A DNA stretch of 64,000 nucleotides from Ophiodon elongatus (lineage: Eukaryota > Chordata > Actinopteri > Perciformes > Hexagrammidae), in NCBI GenBank assembly GCA_016806645.1, contig JACSYO010002161.1:467001-531000 (forward strand). The letters run 5' to 3'. Shown one piece after another: positions 11,001-23,000 of the stretch. The notes under the pieces are model-generated. The model was given only the letters and a program-made list of their open reading frames with translations. It was not told the origin of the DNA and did not search any database. How positions within the stretch are numbered: the first letter of the stretch is position 1; each line of letters starts with the position of its first letter. The position numbers were made by a program, and so were the translations under genes.

Positions 11001-14000
11001 TAAACTGAATAAAGTCAAACCTCTGAGTCTCTGTCAATGTGTTTGACGTTGTAGCTCTTTATGACTCGACTTGTAGCTCGTAATGACTCGACTTGTAGCT
11101 CGAAATGACTCGACTTGGCGCTCATAACGTAATGACTCGACTTGTAGCTCGTAATGACTCGACTTGTAGCTCGTAACGTAATGACTCGACTTGTAGCTCG
11201 TAATGACTCGACTTGTAGCTCATAACGTAATGACTCGACTTGGAGCTTGTAATGACTTGACTTGTAGCTTGTAATAACTCAACTTGTAGATCGTAATAAC
11301 TCGACTTGTGGCTCGTAATGACTCGACTTGTAGCTCGTAATATCTCTGTAACATTTCACGCTAGGTTACTTGTTTATATTGGGCCACTGTTTAGGTTACA
11401 TTCTCCATCTTTGCTGGTTAATGTTCTTGCATAGCTTGACAAGCTATTACATGCCGCCGTACTTACATTGTCAAACTGCGGACGCACACTTCCGTTGGTC
11501 TTCATTGTGTAAAAGGGTCTATCCACAGTAAAATGTCCCAACCAACTGCAGCTTTAGTCCTGGGCTGTAGAATATCGGTCTATCTCCCCGGAGATAACTC
11601 CCGCCGTCTTGACACTATCGGATCCCTATCGCCGCTCTGTCGCGATGAGCAGGTAGTCAGGGCGGCACAGCGACTAGTCCGACCAAGCCCCGCCCCCCGC
11701 ACTGTCATGCCCAAACGACCCGGTGTGTGTTTGAACTCATACTGTACTGTCTGCACTGCAGGCGTGGTTAGATTTGGATGTTGACCACTCATGGACGGCT
11801 TCACATGTATTCACAGATAGTTCTTTCCTTTTTCTTTTGTTGATAGATGTCCTGTAATAAAGGAGATTCCCGACAGTCAAACAAAGAAAATCCTTTCCAA
11901 GTAAGTAACTGATGATGGGCTCCTCTGCCCGGAGTGTTGCCCAGTGTCCATCCTCTCACCAGCTCACCTGAACATTCTTCTGCTTCTGCTCTTTACTCGT
12001 GTAGAACTCTGTCAGGACGGGTTTTTTCCTCTGCTCTTACACAGTCTCCTGAACTCCTGAGGCACCAGTGGTTTCGGGTGTGTTCAGAATCCATTTAACA
12101 CCTGTTTCCACTTACTGACTCCCGGCACAGCACGGCTGTAGGAACTGAGTTGCTACAGTCACTGATTTCATTCAGTGGAGGCAGTTTATACTTTAAAGAA
12201 ACCTGAGTCGGGTAGACACTACAGGCAGAAACAGTGATTTTCATGCACTGGTGAATTGTTCTTCCATAACACGTCATCTTTCAGACTGGTGGTAGGGAAA
12301 CACTTAGTTTACTACTTTGTCTGTTTGCATCTGTAGGTTTCTCCTAAATTCACAAAAGGTTACCATTAGCCTCATTTGCATATTTAAACATGACATTTCA
12401 GAAAACTTATAATAAAAAAAACAAACAATTGTCGTAATGTAAGTAATCAACTGGGGATGTTTCATGGTGATATTTGTTAGTTTACATTTTTACCCCATTC
12501 ACCTGTAGTACATTTTACGATGAGCATGAAATCTCCACTTCAGCAGCTCTTACATCCACCAAACTTTCCACATTCATGCATTCTATATTCTGAAGGTTGT
12601 AACAGAGGGGTTTCTTCATATATCATTCATGGCCTGATTTATACAACATATTAAAGTTTGACTATTTTCTGATTTATGGAGTGATACAAAGAGATATCTA
12701 AAATTCACTCTGTAAACACCTTTGACTCTAATATGTGGACAAAATGAAAGAAGAATTTTGAACCTTATCGAATGTTCAAATTTCAGATTTGGTCTGGAAA
12801 TTAATGAAAATTAGCACCTATTTAATAAGAAAATGTCTTGTTTGCTTATTTAAATATTTTTAGAAAATCTGTATTGCAAAAAATAATTGTCTAAATTAAA
12901 GAAATTCCATTTGGAACACAAGATGGTAGAAGGGAAAAATGAGCAGAGAAGGTTTGTAAAATAAATCTGCAGCAGCATTAACACTGTACGTTCAGAGAGG
13001 CCGACAGCCTGAAGTGCTTGCAAAGCCTCACCCCCCCAGTGACCTAGAAATTCTTTGGCCATGCGCCACGTCACGACGACCCCTGACCCTCGTGTTACAT
13101 GGCTGAGTCACAGCTCCCCGTCATGTGATGGAGGTGAGGTCATCAGCCAGTTAGCTATTGTTGCCGCTCTGGCTTCCTTCCCTTCTAAATCCAGCAGCAA
13201 GCATCGAGGCTAAAGCAAGGCGGACCCAGTGTCTGAGGATAACCTTCTCTAACAATGCAGTCTGGTCAAAGTTAATCCTATTTAGGATTATTATAGGACG
13301 TCACTGTGTTAATCCCTGCGGGGGTACTTCACAAGTCACAGCAGAGCGTACATGTCAGATATACTTTAGATCTAAATTTTTAAGAAGTAAGCTTATATAA
13401 GAGACATTCCTTTATTTCTAATATCCAATACACTTCTAATATCCGATGTCTTGATAAATTCAGGATAATGTATATTTCAACGGTATTATTTCCATTAAAA
13501 TGTCAGCACATATCGCCAAGATGGCGGTCGGTGGTTGTTTTTACGTGGCAAAATGCGTTTATTCAAGTCCCTATCGCTGTTCTTTGACACAAGTTCACTT
13601 GCAGACAGATAAATGTGTTGCACCGGTTGGTCTCAGTTCAGATGGATGCGAGCGGCCTGCACCCAATGATCTACACCCCCCCCGCCTCCCCCCCTCTCGT
13701 ACAGGTTTGTTGACACACACAACAGAGCAGATAAGCATGTTGACAGCGCACAGTGCACCTGCTGCGTCGCATCATTTCTCGGCGCTGAGCAGCAGCGCTG
13801 ATGTGGGAAAAGTGACGCAGTTTAGATTCAGATGCAATCACATATCCAGAGAGGGCATGATCACAGAGAAGTCCTTCAGCGGTCAGACCAGGGGCCTCCT
13901 ATCATTCAAAAAATTTATTCAGATATGGGAGGAAGTTTCTGAGGGTGAGGGAGGTGCTTTTTATTTTTTATTTTTTATTTATTTTTTAGGAATGTGACAA

Positions 14001-17000
14001 TTCTTCAGCACTTTGACATCGGTTATTGATTAACTTTTTGAACGGGGTAGAAGAAGAAGACTTGTCTGGGAGAGAGAGACAAATCCAACAGACCGCTAAA
14101 ACAAACACATGGCATTTAAAATAGGTCAGGAAATGAAACACAAGTTGATGGAGGGCCGTCTGCTGGGCGGTCGGACAGTCAATATGGGACCACCAGGGTC
14201 ACTGTGGGGGGCGGTTGCATAACTGACGCTTGAATCAAGAATATGACTTTGAACGCCCTTAAACCCATTTTCTCAATCAACTTTTTACTATGAGTGATGG
14301 GTCACACATAAACACACTATTTTCTGCCCAACTATATATCGGTGCAATGTTAAAGATGTGGCCAGAATTTTAGTTTTCAACATTGAAAAAATAAAAATTA
14401 TCAACAGAATGTGAAGAGGTTACGTCTATGTATAGTGTTGCAGAGATATCTGCTGAAATGAGCATGCTAACCAGCTAGCCCCGTCCTGTCCTGTAATACC
14501 ACTCGTACCTCGAGAGGCGATAGTGAGTCATTGTAGCGTCCGGGCTGCCCATAGACTGTATCAAGTATGGACGCAGTCTCCGTGATGTCACCCATGGGTT
14601 TCTGAAGAGCCGCTGTGAAGCTCACAGTGGGCGTCTCCGACTGTCTCCATCTTGTCAGTGACGACACATAACTCCTGGCTGACACACAAATGGGTAAAGA
14701 GGTGGATCGTCTGCCACAGTTTGAGGTACTTCAGTTTTTGGCACTTCTGTGTTGGCTTCATTTCTCATCACTGGAGATTGACACTCTTCCTTCAGTCCAA
14801 CATGTTCTTGGCAAGCGACCTCTATCACCATCCCAACCACGCTCTCCCGGCAAGAAACTACAGTCAGTGGCAAAGAAAAGAAGTGCTGTAAAAAGGAGCA
14901 GCCCGTGGCGAGTAAAGACATGAGATTTGATGCTGAACTCGTTTCTTTTAGACTGATCAGAAACATCTAACATTGTCTATTTAACGAAACCTATCTTTAG
15001 GGAAACTAATGACGGAAACCGTACCGCAAAAACCCAAACCACATGGGGTCGATATAGGGTTTTGATGTGGCTGTTTTCTTGCTACTATGGTCTTGCAAAA
15101 AATTATGGTAAACTACAGGCCGACGCCACACGAGAAGATTAAAAGATGGCAGTGTTATTTTTAATTTTGCGAAGTCTTGCCCTGCTGTTAGTTAGTAGCA
15201 TAGACTGTATATAAGAAGTGGATGTAGTCGTAGTAATCCATTGGCCGTCGCCATCTTGTTTTTTTGCAACCAATGAACGGAAGTGACAATATTTCGACTT
15301 TGGAGGAGTGACGTAGAGATGCCGTATACGTCTCTGTTGTTGACCTGTCGTACCTTGTAGCCCCGCCCTAAAGCATCCCCTGCTTAATGGTCTGTCTGAC
15401 TCTAAATGGACCATAATGTACTAAATGAACATCATGCTGTATTGAAGAAGACTTGAAACTAGAGATTGAGACCATAAACTCATGTTTACAATGTTTACTG
15501 AGGGAATAAATCAAGAGAGAAGTAGTCATTTTCTCATAGACTTCTATACAACCAGAGGAGACGCCCCCTGGTGGTCAGGAGAGAGAATGCAGCTTTAAGG
15601 CACTTCAGCATTGGCTTCACTTTAAAGAATGGGAGGTTGCCGCCTGGTTAGTAGTTGGCTCTGTTAGTTAGAGGAGGTTGGGAAGAGGTGAAATGCTGCC
15701 CCCTATTTGTTTGCAGCATGTGGCCAGGCATTACACATTGCACCTTTTTGAATTGTTGCTCATTTAATTATGAATATTTCATGTTGTAGAGAAATACTTG
15801 AAGCCAAGTGTTCATGGGCTTTAATGATTTGCACTGCAAAAGAGCACAGTCAACATTGTTATATCTTATGTCATCTATTATAGTTCTCAATCAAAGGGAT
15901 TGTACAGACCTGACTTCTAATACCCAGACTGAAGTCTTTGCTCTACACACAGGCTGCCAGACAACGCTCCATGTGGCAGCCTGTGTGCGTCAAGATGATT
16001 ACAGTAATGTGGCTAATTCACATTGGAGATTTGAGAGCATGTGATCAGCATTCCACAGATAAGGCATTACATGACACTGGGGAGTATTCTCCAAACAAAT
16101 GCCCAGGAAATTAATTTGAGTTGGTTTGTTTTATTTATCTCTCTTTATTTAATCAGGCAGTCTCATTGAGATTAAGATCTCTTTTTCCAAGAGAGACCTG
16201 CGAACAAGAAACATTCCCATGAAGACAATCTGCAAAACAGAACCAACACAACTACACAGAATCCTAAAAAAAACATCAGATAATAAAGCTTTAAAATCTC
16301 CAAATGGAATGCTAGATGGAGTTTGTTCTATTTAAAAGGTTCAAAGTACCTGAATCCAGTTCTGCCAACATTAGTAAATACATGAGGGGTATCTAAGGTT
16401 AAGTAATTACTGGACCGTGTGCTGTGGTTACTATATTTAAACTAGAGAAGACATGTGCGGTAGTTTGGAAGCTTCAACAGTAGAGCTTGATGAATGCTGT
16501 TCGGATGTCCAGATGCAGAGAACAATGATGAGGGCCAAATCCCACATTTGTGATAAAGCTGAAGTGTTGATGGGGCCGCAGGACTATAAGAATATGTCCA
16601 AAGTGAACAGACATGAAGACTGACTGCACACTAAGACAGACATGGTTTATTAGTTACCTTATTATTCTTCGCCTGAACTTAGTTGCAAAACATTCGCATC
16701 GCGTCATTTTGCAATCTCGCTTCCGTTTTAGAGCGGAAGTGAGATTACTGCGCTTAGCTTGTTCAGCTCTATTATTTTTTACTTGCCAGAAAAAAAGCTG
16801 TTATCAACTTTTAATTATTTTTCATGTCCGCACTGCATGTGAGACCATTGTAAAAAAACTAGAATAATAAATCAATTAAAAAACCACCAATTTGGCGATA
16901 GCTAGCTGGTTGCTACTGAACCCATAATGACATCTATTGTTAGTTGCAGCTAGGGCTGGGCAATACTACGATATTTTGACAAAATATCTCGATTGATATT

Positions 17001-20000
17001 GCGACGTTATTGTAGGGTTGACTAGTCGCTAGGCGCTTACACAATGATATTTTTTTATAATCATCAGTAATGTGGACATATGACTAAGTGGGTAAAGGCT
17101 GATAATTGAACAGCTAGAACAGTGTGGTAGGTTCAGAAATCGACCTCACTTGACTCTTCACAATATATCATATCATGATATCGATATATTGCCCAGCTCT
17201 AGTTGCAGCGCTATTCTTCATAATTTTTCTCTGAGATGTCAGCTGGACACAATATTGAGACACGATTTCCCAGATAACTTGGCCACGTTTTTCAATGATA
17301 AACTCTGAATAAGAACTCGATCCCTGCATCTCCTAGATTAAGACATAAGTATTGAGTGTCTCCGTAGGTGGTGCAGTAGAGTTTTGTTTTGAGAAGTCTG
17401 ACATCTAGGAGGACACGGCAGTATTGTTTCCCTTGGGTTGGCTTCCTGCTGGACGCTCAGTGTGAAGCACATTCCCTGGCTGGCAGCCAGAGACTCCAGT
17501 GCTCTGATCCAAATCTCTGTCTCTGCAGCCTTTTAGCTGAAGGTCATTCACTGAAGAGGGTTAAGATATGCAATACGTTATACTGATACATCAATCTCTA
17601 TAAACAGATTCTGCATTCATATCTTGGCAGTTGGACGAAATCTTTGTATCGGAAGCGTTGTGGTTTGAGTGGTCCGAGTAGTACCCCGTTGGAGGAGGCC
17701 TTGGTTGAATGCAGGTTAAAAAGTCTGTGTTGGAGCAAAAGAGGCAGAACGCATTGGCCAGAATGCAATCTGAGAACCAGTCGGCTATCGTTTGATGATG
17801 ATTTCACGTTTGATTGTTTTTAAAAATGAGCTTGTAAACTGGCTACTTGTGAAACTATCAGGTTGCGAATGTGGTTTCTCAACTCCAGTCTCATATCCCG
17901 AGTTGCTAATTGGACCGTAAACGAGGCAGAACTGATCTGGAGGCAGTTCCGTTGTCATTGCTCGAGTTAACCAAGAAGGAACTTTTTCTGGAGGAACTCT
18001 AGTCAAAACATGAATAGAAATATAAAGAGTGTTTTTGCTAGCTAGCTGCCTGCTAGTTTACCAGTTGGTATTTCCATTTCAATTGAACTAACAAGCGGCC
18101 ATTTACTTTGGTTTAACTTTGAATCCTCTCGACTCTTCTTTGCATCTCTGGCCCCAAGACATGCTATTTAAATACAGGTCCCCCAACCAGAGTTTCAGTT
18201 TCCCACAGTTTAAATCTCTCCTCTGCTAATGGCCTGCTGCCTATTTGGTGAGAAGCCTGGGCTTTCTGTCTTCGCCACACAATAGAGTGAATCAGAAGCC
18301 GTCGGTGAGAAGCCAGCACACACACATTTAGTGTTTTGGGCTCCGGGGCTTGTGTGTGTGTGTGTGTGTGTTGGTCTGAGAGAAGGTTTTTCCCAGCGAA
18401 CCTCGAGCCCCCCTGTTGGGCTCCAAGATACGTGTGTTGTTGTGTGTCTCTGAGATTAAGGGAGAAAGATGAGTTTTTCCACTCTACTTCAGGATCTTCT
18501 ACCGTGACTGGTTACTCTGAGTGGGCCAACTCCTCCCGGGAGTTTGAGTCCACCTCTTGTGTTCTCCTCACCGCTCTGACAGGCAGACCCTACTAACCCT
18601 AACCACAGCTTTTCTCTTCTTTCAAACTCACCCATCCTTCTCCTTCCCCTTCAGTTCTGGATGCACAGTAATCTTATTCTAGTGCATGCACACTGTTATA
18701 GTTTGAATAACGTCCGAATACAAAAACACTAGTTATTAACACAAAGGCCTAATTATCATTTTCTATGCAGAAGGAAATTCAATTTGTCCAAAATGGGAGT
18801 TTCAGTTATACTCCCTAAGGTTTTCGTCATCCTCTCTATCTTCTTTTAAAGTCCCGTGATGTTTTCTAGGGCTGGGTTTTCACAGATTTTGTGATTAAAA
18901 TCGATCTTCATTTGAATGATCTGATATCGAGTCTTAAAATCTAGATATCGTTCTTTTAATACATGCCTTTTCCCGTGAATGAGTGAAGCTTTAACCCGGT
19001 TAGTCTCACGCGGCCAGCCTTTGTTTTTTTATGGAAACTTGACTAGCGAACCTCAGTTGAATCAAAAACGTGCAGGGAGTGTCATCGGTGACACCGGGTC
19101 AGGTTCTGTGCAAAATCAATGAAATCATGCAAGTTGACCAGAAACTCCTTCATCTCAGACTCCAGCGGGAGACCAGTCAAACGCGGACAGACGCGGATTG
19201 GGTTTCACTGCAGCCTTTGACCTGTGGTCGCGAACTCCAGCGGGAGGAGGAGAGCTCAGCTCCCAGCAGCAGCTTCTCCTCCTCCTCCAGGAGCAGAGCT
19301 CCACCTCTCTGCTCCTCCGGTCCCCACTGGGAGCCGACACCACAATGCTGGAGACTCAGGCTCATGGTTGGGCCCGCTTGAGGGAGAGGAGGCATGTGAG
19401 AACCAGAACCAGCTCTGACTGTAGCAGCCTGTCAGACAGCTACTGCAGTAGAATGAGTCCACAAGGACTGCCAAAATCAACACAAAATGAAAGTTCCTAG
19501 TAGTAACTTAAAGTAAACATTTTTATTTATATGAATGCACCAGGTTAAGGGGTTGCTCGTACAATTTACAGCATTAGTTTTCTGAGACTCTTGTTCATAT
19601 CCAAGCAAAATTGGTATTGTCACTAAAATAACCCAAATTAAATTGGAAATGAAATCAATTCGTGAAATGGGTGGCCCAGGCAGCCCTAATGTTTACTACA
19701 CTCAGAAAAGTCCTCACGTTAACATGAACCAAGCTGTTAGAGATTGACTGTCTGACCGTTTCGTTCCTCTCGCTATCTTTCATGTTTTCAGACATGGCAA
19801 GCAGAAAAAGATCTTTGTCTCATTTCTCATTCTGTTCTTTTTGCATTTTACAGCACTGCTGGGTAATACTTTAAATGTTTAAGCTGCTAAGTTTCTTTCC
19901 TTGTGTGTTGTCAGGGTGCGGAGGCCATGGTGTTGGAGAGTGTGATGTTCGCCATTTTGGCAGAGAGGGAGCTGGGACCTAAACTCTACGGTATTTTCCC

Positions 20001-23000
20001 TCAGGGCCGACTGGAGCAGTACGTCCCAGTAAGTCACCACGTTGTTGTTCAAATTCACATCTCTTTGTGTATGTTTACTTGTATATGCTGTGGGATCATT
20101 TTACGAAATAATAGGAACACCGAGAGGGGCGCTAATGACATAATTCTTGAGTTTTTTTATATTGTGGTATTGTTCTGTACGTTAAGGACTGGGAAGCGAA
20201 CCTCAAAACAACCAAAAAAATGGCAAAGTATTGCAGTGGTACTTGAAATCTGGCTTTGAATGTCTGATCACCTTTGTAATCTTACTTACAGGATTCTTTA
20301 ATCAGATAGTTCCTGGTTTAATTCAAAATGTTGCCAATTATGGACTACTTTACCAGGCAAAGTTTTCGTAGTTTTTAAAGATTCTTCTTGAGAAGGATTC
20401 TTTTGTTACATTTTAAAAAGAAGGGTTTAGAAAGGTATCACAAAAATTCATACCCCTTTGTGCTAAAGATTATAGAAATGTAAATAATACCCAGTCCTAG
20501 TTATTTTGCTCCTTTTTATATATGATCTGAATGTAGGAGTAGTGACAACATGTTGCTCTTCAATATCAAAAGTAGCGTGTTTCTTATACCGATACCAATA
20601 CTGGTATCAGAAATGCCTCTGATATAGCCTAAAATGATGGATCAGTGAGTACACGAGTCTCTGCATCAATCCAATGTAAAAATTGGATTGATGAAGGTAA
20701 ATTAAAATGTTATCAAGTGTTCAAACTTGTAGAAATTAGTTTGAAGCGAGAAACTTTAATAAATAGTCGTTTGAAGGAGATGTTTTCACAGCCATATAAA
20801 ATAGCTATTAGAGAGGGAAATATGACCTGTTTAATTTTTCTTTTTTGAACACGTTATCGGATCGGTAACCGGTATTGACTGATACGCAAGTTCAGGTATT
20901 GGAATTGGAAAGGTAAAAATGGTATCGGAACATCTCCGATGAAAAAGACAATACGTCGACTGGTTTATTTGCATAACAAACGGTGGCGCAAAAATGGCAG
21001 GGCCTGGTCAAAACCTCTTCCCCAATCCTCTAAAGTATGGAAGTATTTTAGACAGAGACCCAACACCGTGGTGCGCGCAAGCTCTGCAAATTGGAAATGG
21101 CTTACCACAGCAGTATAACTGCTGTGCACATACCGGAGGCGAAAGCATCCAGGCAAGATGTGTTGGGATTATCAACCCGCAGAACTTGTTTCTGTTAGGG
21201 GTGATGAATAAACATTTTAGAAAAAGTATTTTTAGTAACTATCACTGTTAAATTTATTTCGGTAATCTGTTAATCGCCCGTACAGTGTGTATACGCTGTG
21301 TACATACAGTTTACTTTCACGACCGTGTATGAGTGATAAAATGGCTTTATCTAACGTTACACACCGTTACAGTCTGTAAATCGCTTCAATTATTTCCCTT
21401 TCCCCACACTGATGGAAAAACACGTTCAATTATCTGAACTGTATATCACTCCAGTGATGAAATAATGCAACCATTTTAAGTTTGAAGTCAAGTACTTCAG
21501 TAAAAATACTCATTCTACAGTTCATGAAGACGATTATTTAATGAAATATTGAATAATTAATCAAACAATCAAAGTTTTTGATATATTTTTTGATAAATTA
21601 ATTATATTATATTAATGAGGAATAAAAAAACTTAGAACAATGAATAATGTAGTCGTTGGATTAATCGACTAATTAAAAAAAGAAAGGTTACATGGTGGTT
21701 AGGTGCAGCCCTAGTTCATTTGCAAGTTTGCAGTCATCTGTAGTGTTAGCATTTGAATTAGGCATCATTAGGCTGGTGGAATGAATGATACAACACGGTT
21801 TGTGTGTGGTGTTCTGTTCAATGATGCATTGGCGATCCATGTTCAGAGATGACTAATAAACCATAAAGCATCTGCTCTTCAGCAGTCAAAGAGTACTGTG
21901 TTGCACAATTCATTTTACTCTTGGAAGAAAACCATTTTGACCTCAGGTAACATCATGTAGCTATCATTCAACTGTGAAAGACCAGCGGCAAGTTACTTAA
22001 TAGATTCATGTAATCTTGTTTGAAGAAGGATGTGCTACAAGAAAGTGATAGCCCTTGATACAATTATACAAAAGCAGTTTCAGAAAAAAAACTTGAAAGG
22101 TGTACTCGATAGAGTGCAGATCACCGCCAGGTGTTTCCGCAACAACCACTGCTGTCATGTTTGATTGAATGAATAAAAAGAAATTGCGCAAACTGTTTTC
22201 CCGTCACTGTGTCTCTAGCCGCAGAGGAGAGGTTAGCGGTCGGCCATGCACCAAGCTGTGTGTAGCCGGTTTAGAGGAGTGAGCGATGAGTGAGCAGGCA
22301 GTCAATGGCAGTAAAAACAGGTGTTTTGTTTCTGTATTAACTTATTGACTTTATGATTGAGGCTAATAGTTTTACAAAAACATTGTGTGTAGTGCAACCT
22401 AAAGCAGTCACCATGCTTACTGTATGAATAAGCCATTTATCTTGTCCAGAGACGGCGCAGATTTGAAACGGGCCCAGAGACAGTAACTGGAGGTTTTGTA
22501 TCCTAGGATAGCAAGTGATTACTTATCGACAGTTGTCTTCTCATGATTGAGAAAAAACAAATATGTAGGATTAGTTTATCTGGAATTCTACTGGAATCTG
22601 TTGGTTATTTTCATTGGCAGAACTTACAAAAGATAAAAGCAGGATTCCCTATAATGCGGACTGTAAAGTGAAAACAGTGGTAGCATTGATTTGTTTTTAT
22701 TTTATTGTATTGTATTGTATTTTTATTTGAGAATTTGGAAAAAGAAGCAAACCTTTGCAACCACAGCCAAATCTGACCGGGATTTGGTTTGTGGGTTATT
22801 TAGATTCTTCATCTGATTCAAGTCCTTTATCTCTATCTGATGATTTGTCATTGGAAGTTTAGTAGTTAACATAGACAGGAGTATAGATAGAGAAGAGTCA
22901 TACAGTTAGAAAACTGACTCAGTAATGTCAGTTACATGGCAATATCTACCTAAAGTTTGCCAATGTTAGCTAACATTTGCCACCATGAGCTACTGGTCAT

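Larger units (their letters stand above)
14341..15744. mobile_element. long MITE-like element with nested insertions
   Basis: The left end GGTGCAATGT...GATGTGGCC (14341) is the inverted counterpart of the right end TGGCCAGGCATTACACATTG (15721-15740) followed by CACC, giving imperfect terminal repeats and a 1.4-kb span. The left 350 bp is similar to 29528-29780. At least two further repeat copies (14548-14700 and 15195-15330) sit inside. No coding capacity was seen. Confidence 0.6.
8820..19914 (+). other. chka: chka intron 2 (11.1 kb)
   Basis: Large first-half intron containing many mobile-element copies listed separately (10510-11521, 12205-12840, 14341-15744, 16951-17201, 18867-19688). No additional coding exon was recognised, including the optional exon present in human CHKA. 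Confidence 0.8.

Noticed and set aside
11049..11341. Regularly spaced repeats resembling a CRISPR array
   Set aside because: Units are directly adjacent with no unique spacers, in a vertebrate intron; it is a minisatellite.
19070..19500. Independent gene in chka intron 2
   Set aside because: The frames are contained within a hAT element with target duplication and have no matching splice or family evidence; kept only as a finding about cargo.
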